DNA from: Flammeovirgaceae bacterium UBA2366
GTDB taxonomy: Bacteria; Bacteroidota; Bacteroidia; Cytophagales; Cyclobacteriaceae
Assembly: GCA_002344065.1 (NCBI GenBank)
Contig: DDTK01000005.1
Span: 1 to 64,000, forward strand
Length of the DNA stretch: 64,000 nt
Reading direction: 5' to 3'
In this document: positions 51,467 to 60,988 of the stretch, one piece after another
Layout: the number at the start of each line of letters is the position of its first letter
Position numbering within the stretch: position 1 is the first letter of the stretch
The notes under the pieces: model-generated
Seen by the model: only the letters and a program-made list of their open reading frames with translations
What the model was told of the DNA's origin: nothing
Databases searched by the model: none
Position numbers and translations under genes: made by a program

Positions 51467-52425
51467 TGAACAATACAAATTGGATAAAAGCCTTTGCCCC
51501 TGCTACCGTAGCCAACGTGTCCTGCGGGTTTGACGTGTTTGGATTTGCCTTGCACCAACCCGGTGATGAAGTGGAGATTAAATTGAATGACTCCGGCACT
51601 GTTACGATTACTGAAATTACAGCTGACAACAACTTACTTCCGCATGAAGCACACCTGAACACGTGTGGAGTTGCTGTGCAGCATTTCCTTAAGGCGACAA
51701 ACCCTTCATATGGTGCGGAAATTAAGTTGAATAAAAAATTACCACTCGGCAGCGGTATGGGCTCCAGTGCCGCGAGTGCAGTAGCAGCATTGGTAGCGAT
51801 AAATCACGCCACCGGAAATAGGCTTTCCAGAAAAGAATTGCTTCCCTTTGCCATTGAAGCTGAACGAATCGCTTGTGGATCAGCCCATGCCGATAATGTT
51901 GCTCCTTGTTTACTCGGAGGCTTTGTGTTGATCCGCGATAAAGAAACATTGGACATCATCAACATCCCAACACCATCAGATTTATTGGCCGTTGTCATCC
52001 ATCCGCACATTGAAATTAAAACCAGCGATGCACGGCAGGCCATGCGGAAGACATTAAGCCTAAGCGATGCTGTAAAACAATGGGGAAACACCGCAGGGCT
52101 CGTAGCCGGTTTAATGAAAGCGGATTATGATTTGATTGGCCGATCGTTGGAAGATGTGGTTGCCGAGCCAGTGCGCTCTATTTTCATTCCGGGATATTAT
52201 CAGGTTAAGCAAGCTGCATTGCGGGCAGGAGCACTAGGTTGCGGCATTTCCGGTTCAGGACCATCTGTTTTTGCATTATGCAGCGGTGAGGTAAATGCAC
52301 ATGTTGTGTCGAACGCTATGCAGGCAGCTTTTCAGGACATCAAACTTAAATCCGACAAGTATATCTCAGGAATAAACTCAGTTGGTGCACAGGTACTATC
52401 ATCATACAAAAATCAGCAACCGTGA
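51466..52425 (+). CDS. thrB: Homoserine kinase
   Basis: About 319 residues from the ATG at 51466, which shares one base with the thrA stop; an in-frame GTG precedes it. GHMP kinase with the phosphate-binding loop LPLGSGMGSSAASAVAALVAIN, the N-terminal AFAPATVANVSCGFDVFGFAL, and a C-terminal GALGCGISGSGPSVFAL. It phosphorylates homoserine for threonine synthase. Confidence 0.95.
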   Translation: MNNTNWIKAFAPATVANVSCGFDVFGFALHQPGDEVEIKLNDSGTVTITEITADNNLLPHEAHLNTCGVAVQHFLKATNPSYGAEIKLNKKLPLGSGMGSSAASAVAALVAINHATGNRLSRKELLPFAIEAERIACGSAHADNVAPCLLGGFVLIRDKETLDIINIPTPSDLLAVVIHPHIEIKTSDARQAMRKTLSLSDAVKQWGNTAGLVAGLMKADYDLIGRSLEDVVAEPVRSIFIPGYYQVKQAALRAGALGCGISGSGPSVFALCSGEVNAHVVSNAMQAAFQDIKLKSDKYISGINSVGAQVLSSYKNQQP

Positions 52426-53717
52426 AGTATTACAGCTTAACTACTCCATCCCATAAGATTTCCTTCCAGCAAGCCGTAGTTTCCGGACTTGCACCTGATG
52501 GTGGTTTATACATGCCGGAATACATACCTGAACTATCAAATGAATTTATCGGTCAGTTGCCAACTTTATCCAAAACAGACATTGGTTTTACCATCGCACG
52601 GCCGTTTGTTGATGAAAGTATTGCAGATGAAACCCTTCGTGAAATAGTCAGCGAAACCATCGACTTTGATTTTCCATTAGTTGTGCTGGAAGAAAATGTA
52701 TTTGCGCTGGAATTGTTTCACGGACCAACACTGGCCTTTAAAGATGTGGGTGCACGGTTTCTTGCACGCATACTCCGGCACATTGCAAAAACTATTCATC
52801 AGGAAATCGCCGTACTGGTAGCCACATCAGGTGATACCGGCAGCGCGGTAGCACATGGTTTTTATAATGTCGAAGGGATTCGTGTGGTTATTCTCTATCC
52901 GTCAGGTATGGTGAGCGCCCTGCAGGAAAAACAATTCTCGACACTGGGAAAAAATATTCAAGCCATTAAAGTAGCCGGTACATTTGATGATTGTCAGCGG
53001 TTGGTCAAACAAGCCTTTCAGGATGAAGAACTCCGCAAGACAAGATTTTTAACATCGGCTAACTCCATTAACATCGCCCGGTTAATTCCGCAAACATTTT
53101 ATTATTTCCTGGCGTGGTCGCAGCTCAATACACCTAAGCAAGTCGTATTCTCTGTTCCCAGTGGAAATTTTGGTAACCTCACAGCTGGTGTGTTGGCTAA
53201 GAAAATGGGATTGCCCATTCGCGCATTTGTTGCCGCAACCAATGTAAACGATGTCGTTCCCGAATATCTTCACACCAACATTTTCAAACCACGCGCATCA
53301 AAACAAACCATAAGCAATGCCATGGACGTGGGTAACCCAAGTAACTTTCCACGATTGCTTGCCTTGTACAATAATGACTGGAATTACATATCGAAAGAAA
53401 TTCATGGTTACGCATTTACAGATGCGGAAACACAAACGGCAATGCTTGATGTGTTTACTCAAAAAAAATATGTTCTTGATCCGCATGGTGCCGTGGGCTA
53501 CCTGGGATTAAAAAAATACCTGGAGAGCACTCCCAGCGCACAAGGTATATTTCTTGAAACGGCACATCCATCAAAATTTCCAGATGTGGTGGAGTCTGCG
53601 ATTCAACAATCCATTACTCTTCACCCATCACTGGCTGGACTTTCCCATAAACAAATTCAATCGATTTCTTGTACTTCAAATTTCTCAGATTTTAAAAATC
53701 TGTTGATGAAGCATTAA
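52422..53717 (+). CDS. thrC: Threonine synthase
   Basis: 431 residues; GTG start at 52422 overlaps the thrB stop by four bases. PLP fold II with the PLP Lys in HGPTLAFKDVGARF, TSGDTGSAVAHGF, and SVPSGNFGNLTAGVLAKKMGLP. It ends the thr operon; about 135 bases separate it from the hairpin before leuC. Confidence 0.95.
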   Translation: MKYYSLTTPSHKISFQQAVVSGLAPDGGLYMPEYIPELSNEFIGQLPTLSKTDIGFTIARPFVDESIADETLREIVSETIDFDFPLVVLEENVFALELFHGPTLAFKDVGARFLARILRHIAKTIHQEIAVLVATSGDTGSAVAHGFYNVEGIRVVILYPSGMVSALQEKQFSTLGKNIQAIKVAGTFDDCQRLVKQAFQDEELRKTRFLTSANSINIARLIPQTFYYFLAWSQLNTPKQVVFSVPSGNFGNLTAGVLAKKMGLPIRAFVAATNVNDVVPEYLHTNIFKPRASKQTISNAMDVGNPSNFPRLLALYNNDWNYISKEIHGYAFTDAETQTAMLDVFTQKKYVLDPHGAVGYLGLKKYLESTPSAQGIFLETAHPSKFPDVVESAIQQSITLHPSLAGLSHKQIQSISCTSNFSDFKNLLMKH

Positions 53718-53852
53718 GCTTATTAAACTACCAAACACTCGTCAGCTAAAACTTTTTACGATTTCGTTTACATTAATTCTCTGTAACGCTTATGTTAGCA
53801 GATCAAATGATCAGAAATAAAATTCAATAGTAATTAGTCATTCATATGTAAA

Positions 53853-53885
53853 CCGCCTCGGTAAAAACCGGGGCGGTTTCGTTTT
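53853..53885 (+). terminator. Hairpin before leuC, near-copy of the ilv terminator
   Basis: CCGCCTCGGT (53853-53862), loop AAAA, ACCGGGGCGG (53867-53876), then TTTCGTTTT. Compared with the ilv terminator the ninth base pair changes from A-T to G-C on both arms. It is 39 bases before leuC with no promoter between, so leu transcription must read through it. No leader peptide with a Leu run and no antiterminator were found in 53718-53852. Confidence 0.75.
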
Positions 53886-53915
53886 AAACAGGCATCAACT
53901 AACTAACAGTTGTTC

Positions 53916-55334
53916 ATGAGTAAACCAAAAACGCTGTTCGATAAAATCTGGGACGCGCACGTAGTCAAGCAAAAAGAAGGATACCCGGATGTATTGTTTA
54001 TCGACCGTCACTTCATTCACGAAGTAACCAGTCCACAGGCCTTTGACGGGCTACGTAAAAAAAACATTCCTGTCTTCAACACAAAGCGCACCACCGCTAC
54101 AGCCGACCACAATGTGCCCACCAAAGATCAGCATCTTCCTATCAAGGAAGCATTGTCGCGGCACCAGGTAGAAACGCTACGAAAAAACTGTGCAGAATTT
54201 GGCATTGAGCTTTACGATTTAGGGCATCCCTTTCAAGGCATTGTGCACATCATCGGTCCGGAACTGGGATTAACCCTCCCAGGCATGACCATCGTGTGTG
54301 GCGACAGTCATACCTCCACGCATGGTGCGTTCGGAAACATTGCATTTGGTATTGGAACCAGTGAAGTAGAGCAAGTGCTGGCTACTCAATGCGTACTTCA
54401 ATACAAACCTAAAACCATGCGCATTGAAGTGAATGGAAAGTTGGGGCACGGTGTAGTGGCTAAAGACATAATCCTGTACATCATCTCAAAAATTTCGGCC
54501 AGTGGTGCTACGGGATACTTTGTAGAATATGCCGGTAGCGCCATTGAAAATTTATCGATGGAGGCGCGCATGACTATCTGCAACATGAGCATTGAAATGG
54601 GCGCACGGGGCGGATTGATTGCACCGGATGAAACCACCTTTAACTACATCCGCGGAAGAAAGTTTGCTCCACAAGGTGAAGCATTCGAGCAGCACGTTGA
54701 ACAGTGGAAGAAATTAAAAACCGATGAAGGTGCTGTGTATGATAAAGTACTCACCTACGATGCAGCCGACATTGCACCGATGATTACCTATGGAACAAAT
54801 CCGGGTATGGGAATTCGTGTAACCGATCGGATTCCTACGGAGAATGAGTTGAAAGAAATCAATGAAAAAACATCCTTTTCAAAATCATTGGAGTATATGG
54901 GTCTTGAGCCTGGTTCACAATTGCTCGGCAAATCAGTCGACTTTGTATTCATTGGTAGTTGCACCAATGCACGCATTGAAGATTTACGGTTGGTCGCTTC
55001 CATTGTAAAAGGAAAAAAGAAGTCACCAAATGTAGAAGTGTGGGTTGTACCAGGTTCGAAACAAGTTGAAGAACAAGCCCGCAAAGAAGGGCTCGATAAG
55101 ATTTTTGAAGAAGCTGGATTTGAACTTCGCGGACCGGGATGCAGCGCGTGCCTGGGCATGAACGAAGACAAGATACCCGCTGGCAAATATTGCATCAGTA
55201 CATCGAACAGAAATTTTGAAGGACGGCAAGGACCGAAATCCAGAACTTTTCTGGCAAGTCCGCTGAGTGCTGCTGCTGCTGCAATTACCGGAAAGGTAAC
55301 GGATGTAAGAGAGTTGTTAGCTGATGGTTCTTAG
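53916..55334 (+). CDS. leuC: 3-isopropylmalate dehydratase, large subunit
   Basis: About 472 residues from the ATG at 53916 (a TTG at 53910 is in frame). Aconitase-type: DRHFIHEVTSPQAF, GDSHTSTHGAFG, 4Fe-4S cysteines in IGSCTNARIEDLR and GPGCSACLGMN. It isomerises isopropylmalate with LeuD. The AACTAACAGTTGTT just before its start is shared with ilvE. Confidence 0.96.
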   Translation: MSKPKTLFDKIWDAHVVKQKEGYPDVLFIDRHFIHEVTSPQAFDGLRKKNIPVFNTKRTTATADHNVPTKDQHLPIKEALSRHQVETLRKNCAEFGIELYDLGHPFQGIVHIIGPELGLTLPGMTIVCGDSHTSTHGAFGNIAFGIGTSEVEQVLATQCVLQYKPKTMRIEVNGKLGHGVVAKDIILYIISKISASGATGYFVEYAGSAIENLSMEARMTICNMSIEMGARGGLIAPDETTFNYIRGRKFAPQGEAFEQHVEQWKKLKTDEGAVYDKVLTYDAADIAPMITYGTNPGMGIRVTDRIPTENELKEINEKTSFSKSLEYMGLEPGSQLLGKSVDFVFIGSCTNARIEDLRLVASIVKGKKKSPNVEVWVVPGSKQVEEQARKEGLDKIFEEAGFELRGPGCSACLGMNEDKIPAGKYCISTSNRNFEGRQGPKSRTFLASPLSAAAAAITGKVTDVRELLADGS

Positions 55335-55388
55335 TTATTAACAGACCTATTTTCCTAACAACTAACTACCAAGAACGAACAACTAGAC

Positions 55389-55976
55389 ATGAGTAAAGAA
55401 AAATTTATAACCCTTCAATCAACAGCTGTTCCGCTTGCGGTGGAGAACATCGACACGGACCAGATTATCCCTGCACGTTTTCTGAAAGCCACAACACGCG
55501 AAGGCTTTGGTGAAAACCTGTTTCGCGACTGGCGGTATGATGGTGACGGAAAACCAAAAGCAGAATTTGTTTTAAACAAGTCAACCTTCAGCGGAAAAAT
55601 ATTGGTTGCCGGAAAAAACTTCGGATGTGGAAGCAGTCGTGAACATGCGGCCTGGGCACTTTACGATTTTGGCTTCCGGGTTGTCATCTCATCTTTCTTT
55701 GCAGACATTTTTAAGAACAATGCGTTGAACAATGCACTTTTACCCATTCAGGTAAGTGATGCATTTCTTAAAAAGATATTTGCTGCTATTGAAGTGAATC
55801 CATCCACATTTATTGAAGTAAATCTGGAGAACCAGTTTATAAAACTTCCTGATGGCGCTAAAGAGTCATTCGATATCAATCCATACAAAAAAGCATGCAT
55901 GATTAACGGGCATGATGATATAGACTACTTATTGAGTTTGAATGATGAGATTAGGGAATTTGATTTAACACAATAA
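55389..55976 (+). CDS. leuD: 3-isopropylmalate dehydratase, small subunit
   Basis: 195 residues, swivelling domain of the aconitase family: NIDTDQIIPARFLK, GKNFGCGSSREHAAWALYDFGFRVVISSFFADIF. It pairs with LeuC. The 54-base gap after leuC contains nothing recognisable. Confidence 0.96.
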   Translation: MSKEKFITLQSTAVPLAVENIDTDQIIPARFLKATTREGFGENLFRDWRYDGDGKPKAEFVLNKSTFSGKILVAGKNFGCGSSREHAAWALYDFGFRVVISSFFADIFKNNALNNALLPIQVSDAFLKKIFAAIEVNPSTFIEVNLENQFIKLPDGAKESFDINPYKKACMINGHDDIDYLLSLNDEIREFDLTQ

Positions 55977-55991
55977 AAAAGCCACTAGTTT

Positions 55992-56044
55992 TTAGTTGCG
56001 AGCTACGAGTTGCTCGTGACTTGAAGCTCGCAGCTATAAGCTAA
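55992..56044. repeat. Extragenic palindrome between leuD and leuB
   Basis: TTAG...GCGAGCT (55992-56004) pairs with AGCTCGC...CTAA (56025-56044), and inside it ACGAG-TTG-CTCGT forms a second hairpin. It is typical of short palindromic spacers in Bacteroidota and sits within the operon. Confidence 0.5.
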
Positions 56045-56049
56045 CTATC

Positions 56050-57138
56050 ATGAAGAAACACATAACCATCCTCCCCGGAGACGGCATCGGAAAAGAAGTA
56101 ACAACGGAAGGCAAGAACGTGCTTCAGCACATTGCTGAAGGTTTCGGACATGACTTCACATTCACCGAAGCGCTCATCGGGCATGACGCCATTGAACAAA
56201 CCGGCTCAGCACTCCCGGATGAAACGTTAGTTATACTACGAAATTCGGATGCAATATTATTTGGTGCGGTGGGCCACCCGAAATACGACAACGATCCAAC
56301 ATTAAAAGTTCGTCCGGAACAGGGCTTGCTTAAAATGCGCAAGGAACTTGGCTTGTATGCCAACCTGCGTCCCATTAAACTATTCGATGAATTACTCCAT
56401 GCTTCCAGCATTAAACCGGAAATCTTAAAGGGTTCTGACATTTTATTTTTCCGTGAACTAACCGGTGATGTGTATTTCGGTGAGAAAGGAAGGAAAGATG
56501 AAAACAACACCGCGTACGACCTGATGATTTATCATCGCTATGAAATTGAACGCATCGCACACAAAGCGTTTCAGGCAGCACGCACAAGAAAGAAAAAAGT
56601 AACCTCGGTCGACAAAGCGAATGTTTTAGAAAGCTCACGTCTGTGGCGGGAAGTAGTGCAACAGGTGGGAAAAGAATACCCTGACATTACGCTTGAACAC
56701 CAGTTTATCGATGCCGCTGCAATGAAGCTCATTCAAAACCCGCGCAGCTTCGATGTAGTGCTCACCGGAAATTTGTTTGGCGACATCCTTACCGATGAAG
56801 CCTCACAGATTGCAGGCTCCATGGGCATGCTGGCTTCTGCTTCTGTGGGTGACACCGTTGGCTTATACGAACCCATCCACGGCAGTGCCCACGACATTAC
56901 CGGAAAAGGAATTGCCAACCCGCTGGCTTCCATTCTTTCGGCTGCATTGCTGTTGGATATTTCTTTTGGATTGAAAGAAGAATCGGAAGCAGTGATACAA
57001 GCTGTAGAGCAAACCTTGAAAGCCGGCTACCGCACGGTAGATATTGCCGAAAGTACAACACCAAAAGAAAAAATTTTAAACACGAGTGATATGGGCAGAA
57101 AAATAATCGAACAATTAGCACTCGTTTCTATCCCATAA
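56050..57138 (+). CDS. leuB: 3-isopropylmalate dehydrogenase
   Basis: 362 residues, decarboxylating dehydrogenase family: ILPGDGIGKEVTTEG, the substrate arginines in LRPIKLFDE, the YDLMIYHRYEIERIAHKAFQ loop, and the metal/substrate block GDILTDEASQIAGSMGMLASAS with EPIHGSAHDITGKGIANP. It oxidises 3-isopropylmalate in Leu synthesis. Confidence 0.96.
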   Translation: MKKHITILPGDGIGKEVTTEGKNVLQHIAEGFGHDFTFTEALIGHDAIEQTGSALPDETLVILRNSDAILFGAVGHPKYDNDPTLKVRPEQGLLKMRKELGLYANLRPIKLFDELLHASSIKPEILKGSDILFFRELTGDVYFGEKGRKDENNTAYDLMIYHRYEIERIAHKAFQAARTRKKKVTSVDKANVLESSRLWREVVQQVGKEYPDITLEHQFIDAAAMKLIQNPRSFDVVLTGNLFGDILTDEASQIAGSMGMLASASVGDTVGLYEPIHGSAHDITGKGIANPLASILSAALLLDISFGLKEESEAVIQAVEQTLKAGYRTVDIAESTTPKEKILNTSDMGRKIIEQLALVSIP

Positions 57139-57171
57139 CCAACAACGAATAATCAACAACATGGATAACCT

Positions 57172-58332
57172 ATGAACAACAAAGTATACATTTTCGACAC
57201 TACGTTACGCGATGGCGAACAAGTGCCTGGCTGTCAGTTGGCAACAGAAGAAAAGATTACCATTGCCCGTGAACTGGAGTCATTGGGGGTTGATGTGATT
57301 GAAGCCGGCTTCCCGATTTCCAGTCCCGGGGATTTTCTTTCCGTGATTGGTATTTCGCGTGCGGTGAAAGAGCCGGTCGTCTGCGGACTAACCCGTGCCA
57401 AACAAGAAGACATAGATGTAGCTGCTGAAGCGCTTCGTTATGCCAAGCGAGGTCGGATTCATACCGGTATTGGTTCCAGCGATGTGCACATCAAACACAA
57501 ATTCAAAAGCAACCGCGAACAAGTATTGGAGCAAGGTGTGTGGGCTGTAAAATACGCGAAGTCGAAAGGATATGAAGTAGAGTTTTATGCCGAAGATGCC
57601 GGCCGTGCCGATTTGGCTTTTCTTGCACAAATGATTGAAGCCACCATTGCAGCCGGTGCTGATGTGGTGAACATACCCGACACAACCGGATATTGTTTAC
57701 CGCATTTATATGGTAAACGTATTCAATATTTATTCGACCATGTGAGCAACATCGACAAAGCCATTGTTTCAGTGCATTGCCACAATGACCTGGGCATGGC
57801 CACCGCCAATACAATTTCCGGTTTAATTCATGGCGCACGCCAGGCAGAAGTGACCATAAACGGTATTGGTGAACGTGCCGGAAACACTTCATTGGAAGAA
57901 GTGGCTATGACGTTAAAAACCCATCAGGATTTGGGATTGACCACCAACATCAAATCGGAAAAAATTTATGGCATCAGCAAACTGGTAAGTAAAATGATGC
58001 GCATGCCCGTGCAGCCTAATAAAGCTATTGTAGGTGCCAATGCCTTTTCACATTCATCCGGCATCCACCAGGATGGTTTCCTCAAACACGCAGAGAACTA
58101 TGAAATCATTAACCCGGCTGACGTAGGCGTTCCCTGCTCTTCCATTGTGCTGACTGCCCGTAGTGGCAGGGCCGCACTCAAGCACAGACTTGAAGTATTA
58201 GGGCATAAGATAGAAGGAAGCGAACTAGATATTGTTTACGAAAACTTCCTGATTGTGGCCGATGAGAAAAAGCATGTGAATGACGAAGACCTGGAGGTAT
58301 TGGCTGCTAATGTACCGGTGTTGACACGGTAA
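57172..58332 (+). CDS. leuA: 2-isopropylmalate synthase, short form without allosteric domain
   Basis: 386 residues. The TIM-barrel catalytic part is complete: FDTTLRDGEQVPGCQL, metal ligands in SVHCHNDLGMA, and NGIGERAGNTSLEEV. The usual C-terminal LeuA dimer/allosteric domain of about 120 residues is missing; the chain ends soon after the communication region (NFLIVADEKKHVNDEDLEVLAA). A homocitrate synthase or a closely related condensing enzyme is an alternative, but the leuCDB context argues for LeuA. Feedback inhibition by Leu may therefore be absent. Confidence 0.9.
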   Translation: MNNKVYIFDTTLRDGEQVPGCQLATEEKITIARELESLGVDVIEAGFPISSPGDFLSVIGISRAVKEPVVCGLTRAKQEDIDVAAEALRYAKRGRIHTGIGSSDVHIKHKFKSNREQVLEQGVWAVKYAKSKGYEVEFYAEDAGRADLAFLAQMIEATIAAGADVVNIPDTTGYCLPHLYGKRIQYLFDHVSNIDKAIVSVHCHNDLGMATANTISGLIHGARQAEVTINGIGERAGNTSLEEVAMTLKTHQDLGLTTNIKSEKIYGISKLVSKMMRMPVQPNKAIVGANAFSHSSGIHQDGFLKHAENYEIINPADVGVPCSSIVLTARSGRAALKHRLEVLGHKIEGSELDIVYENFLIVADEKKHVNDEDLEVLAANVPVLTR

Positions 58333-58514
58333 AATAGCGACCCAGTCACGCTACAAGTCAAGCACTTTGACCAACCACTGGTTTTTCGGGTTCAGTCTAA
58401 AGAAGCAAATCTAGAATGACACTAATAAGAATCATGAGTTTTTCAACTTCCTTTGCGGATAACCACTAACTATTTAATAAACAGCTACTTAACTCATTAT
58501 GGAGAGGCTTGAAA

Positions 58515-59720
58515 TTATACTTCCTCTGTGCGGAAAGGAGCAAATTCGTATCCGTCTTTGAGGTAGTTCGGGAAAATTACCAGGTGCTTCTTTTTCACTT
58601 CATCAAACAACAGCTTCTTTAACTCAAGCATATTTTCGCCCGTTTCAGCCGAAACAAAAATTACCTGAGCAAAGCCATGTTCGTTGTAGTAGCCCTTCAT
58701 CGATTCCAGGTTTAGAGGCTCCTCTTTATGCTGTGCTTTTAAGGCATCAACCTTATTCAGCACCAACACTACCGGAATTTCAGAAGCGCCAATCTCAGCC
58801 AGGGTATTGCTCACCACTTCAATGTGGTTATTATGAAACGGATGAGCTACATCGACCACATGCAACAGGATATCCGCCTCCCGCACTTCATCAAGCGTTG
58901 ATTTAAATGATTCAATTAAATGGTGTGGAAGTTTTCTAATAAACCCTACCGTATCGGAAAGTAGAAAGGGAATGTTGCCAAAGGTGACTTTTCGGACCGT
59001 TGCATCTACGGTTGCAAACAATTTGTTTTCTGCCAGGACGCCAGAACCTGAAAGCTTGTTCATTAACGTGGACTTTCCAGCGTTGGTGTACCCGACTAAA
59101 GCCACGCGCACGATATTGTTCCGGGATTTGCGTTGAGTTTTGCGTTGCCGGTCAATTTTCTCAAGCTCTTCTTTTAATAGTGTTATCCGGTAGCGGATGT
59201 TTCTTCTATCCGTTTCAATTTCCCGTTCACCAGCACCACCCCGTGTTCCGGTTCCCCCCCGCTGACGTTCAAGGTGAGTCCACAACCGTGTAAGTCGCGG
59301 TAATAGGTACTGATTACGGGCCAGTTCCACCTGGGTGCGGGCCTGAGCGGTTTGTGCTCGTTTCAGGAAAATATCCAGAATGAGCAAACTCCGGTCGTAA
59401 ATCTTCACACCTTGTTCACTATCCTTCGGGTTGAGTTCTTTTTCAAGGTTTCGCAATTGTGAGGGTGACAAATCATCATCAAAAATTACAGTATCAACCT
59501 TTTGTGTTATGATGAACACCTTCAGCTCCTCAATTTTACCCTTACCGATAAAGGTTCTGGAATCGGGCAATTTGAGGTTTTGTATCATGCGGTGAACAGT
59601 TCGTATCCCGGCTGTTTCAGCCAGAAAGGCGAGTTCATCCAAATGCTCAGTAGTAATTTCCGGTTGACGAGTGTCCCCCAACGCTACCAAAACGGCTGTG
59701 TGTTTATCCTTTTTCTCCAT
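58515..59720 (-). CDS. hflX: Ribosome-associated GTPase HflX
   Basis: About 401 residues from the ATG at 59720. HflX N-terminal domain with GKGKIEEL, a coiled linker with RGGTGTRGGAGEREIE, then a GTPase domain: G1 GYTNAGKST, G3 DTVGF, G4 NKVD, G5 SAETG. It splits stalled ribosomes in known cases. The ATG at 59732 lies in a perfect -7 box (TAACTTTG, 59739-59732), so transcription probably starts at about 59727 and the second ATG is used. Confidence 0.93.
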   Translation of the reverse strand: MEKKDKHTAVLVALGDTRQPEITTEHLDELAFLAETAGIRTVHRMIQNLKLPDSRTFIGKGKIEELKVFIITQKVDTVIFDDDLSPSQLRNLEKELNPKDSEQGVKIYDRSLLILDIFLKRAQTAQARTQVELARNQYLLPRLTRLWTHLERQRGGTGTRGGAGEREIETDRRNIRYRITLLKEELEKIDRQRKTQRKSRNNIVRVALVGYTNAGKSTLMNKLSGSGVLAENKLFATVDATVRKVTFGNIPFLLSDTVGFIRKLPHHLIESFKSTLDEVREADILLHVVDVAHPFHNNHIEVVSNTLAEIGASEIPVVLVLNKVDALKAQHKEEPLNLESMKGYYNEHGFAQVIFVSAETGENMLELKKLLFDEVKKKHLVIFPNYLKDGYEFAPFRTEEV

Positions 59721-59731
59721 CAGTATATCCA

Positions 59732-59739
59732 CAAAGTTA
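59732..59739 (-). promoter_or_regulatory. -7 box of hflX overlapping its first ATG
   Basis: TAACTTTG on the minus strand matches TAnnTTTG fully. It covers the first base of the upstream ATG, favouring the start at 59720 and a leader of under ten bases. Confidence 0.55.
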
Positions 59740-59860
59740 GCATCAATAAAATCAGTTTTTAAGAGCGGTTACTTTTATATAATTTTGATGATTCAAATTG
59801 AAATTTTGAATAGAAAAACCCTTTTTTAGCTCAATTCTTTAGGTAGGCTTAATCTGATTC

Positions 59861-60988
59861 ATGAAAGTTGCCATTGTACTGAACACCTCCTGGAATATCG
59901 TCAATTTCCGGTTAAGCCTGATTAAATCACTACAGGCACTTGGCCATGAAATACACACCATTGCCCCAACAGACTCATACACAGAAACACTGAAAACATC
60001 CGGATGTATTCACCATGCGCTGAAAATGGACAGCCGCGGGGCTAATCCGCTTAAAGATATTGCGCTTGTTTTCGAACTATACTCCATTTACCGCTCCATC
60101 CGGCCTGATGTGATTTTGCACTATACCATTAAACCTAATGTATATGGTACGCTGGCCGCGGCCTTATTAAGAATACCGGTAGTGAACAATGTTTGTGGAC
60201 TAGGAACAGTTTTTCTGAAAAAAGGACCGCTATCTTTTATTGCAAAGTTTTTATATCGCTCCAGTTTTCGTTTCGCTCGGAAAGTATTTTTTCAAAACCC
60301 AGATGACCTAAAGTTGTTTCTGGACGAAAAACTGGTGCCTGAAAATGCCGTAGACCTGATTCCGGGTTCTGGTATTGACTTGAAAAAATTTGCTCCGGTT
60401 CCATATAACCGCAATTCCAAATTTACCTTTCTGCTTATTTCACGGCTGATCACAGACAAAGGAATTTTAGAATACATAGAAGCTGTAAAAAAACTTAAAG
60501 CACAGGGATTAGACGCCCGTTTTCAAGTGCTTGGCGCTATGGATCCGGAACACAAGCGAGGCATTAATCGTGATGTAATTCAGTCGTGGATAAATACCGG
60601 TACCATTGAATACCTGGGAACAACCGATGATGTTCGCCAATTTATCACAAAGGCTGATTGTATTGTGTTGCCCTCCTACCGCGAAGGCACTCCTCGTACT
60701 TTGCTCGAAGCCGCCAGCTCATCAAAGCCTATTATAGCCACCAACGTTCCGGGTTGTACCCAGGTAGTGGAGCACGAAGTAAACGGTTTATTGTGTGAGT
60801 TGAAAAACGCAGACGACCTTGCAGAAAAAATGCTGACGTTATCATCGTTAGATGATAATCAACTGATGGCCTTCGGAGCAAACGGTCGTAGAAAAATGGA
60901 AGCTGAATTTGATGAGTCACTTGTTATCAATAAATACCTGCAAACCCTCACCGAATTAGAATCATCTTCTCTTCATGCAGGTCGTTAA
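59861..60988 (+). CDS. Family 4 glycosyltransferase
   Basis: 375 residues, GT-B fold. N-terminal LNTSWNIVNFRLSLIKSLQALGHEIH, and a C-terminal Glycos_transf_1 domain with LISRLITDKGILEYIEAVKKL, GTTDDVRQFITKADCIVLPSYREGTPRTLLEAASS (the EGxPxxLLEA motif) and NVPGCTQVVEHEVNG. It resembles the LPS/capsule transferases acting on lipid-linked sugars. Its end overlaps the rfbC start by 14 bases. Confidence 0.92.
   Translation: MKVAIVLNTSWNIVNFRLSLIKSLQALGHEIHTIAPTDSYTETLKTSGCIHHALKMDSRGANPLKDIALVFELYSIYRSIRPDVILHYTIKPNVYGTLAAALLRIPVVNNVCGLGTVFLKKGPLSFIAKFLYRSSFRFARKVFFQNPDDLKLFLDEKLVPENAVDLIPGSGIDLKKFAPVPYNRNSKFTFLLISRLITDKGILEYIEAVKKLKAQGLDARFQVLGAMDPEHKRGINRDVIQSWINTGTIEYLGTTDDVRQFITKADCIVLPSYREGTPRTLLEAASSSKPIIATNVPGCTQVVEHEVNGLLCELKNADDLAEKMLTLSSLDDNQLMAFGANGRRKMEAEFDESLVINKYLQTLTELESSSLHAGR

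Noticed and set aside
53696..53749. Leu-containing stretch (ALSLLNYQTLVS) after thrC as a leu leader
   Set aside because: The frame has no ATG, GTG or TTG start and overlaps the end of thrC.
53791..53829. 12-residue frame MLADQMIRNKIQ before leuC as leader peptide
   Set aside because: It has one Leu codon and no codon run, and no antiterminator pairs with the following hairpin.
58333..58514. Small frame (about 17 codons) between leuA and hflX
   Set aside because: No conserved features, no start signal and very short; the spacer otherwise shows nothing.
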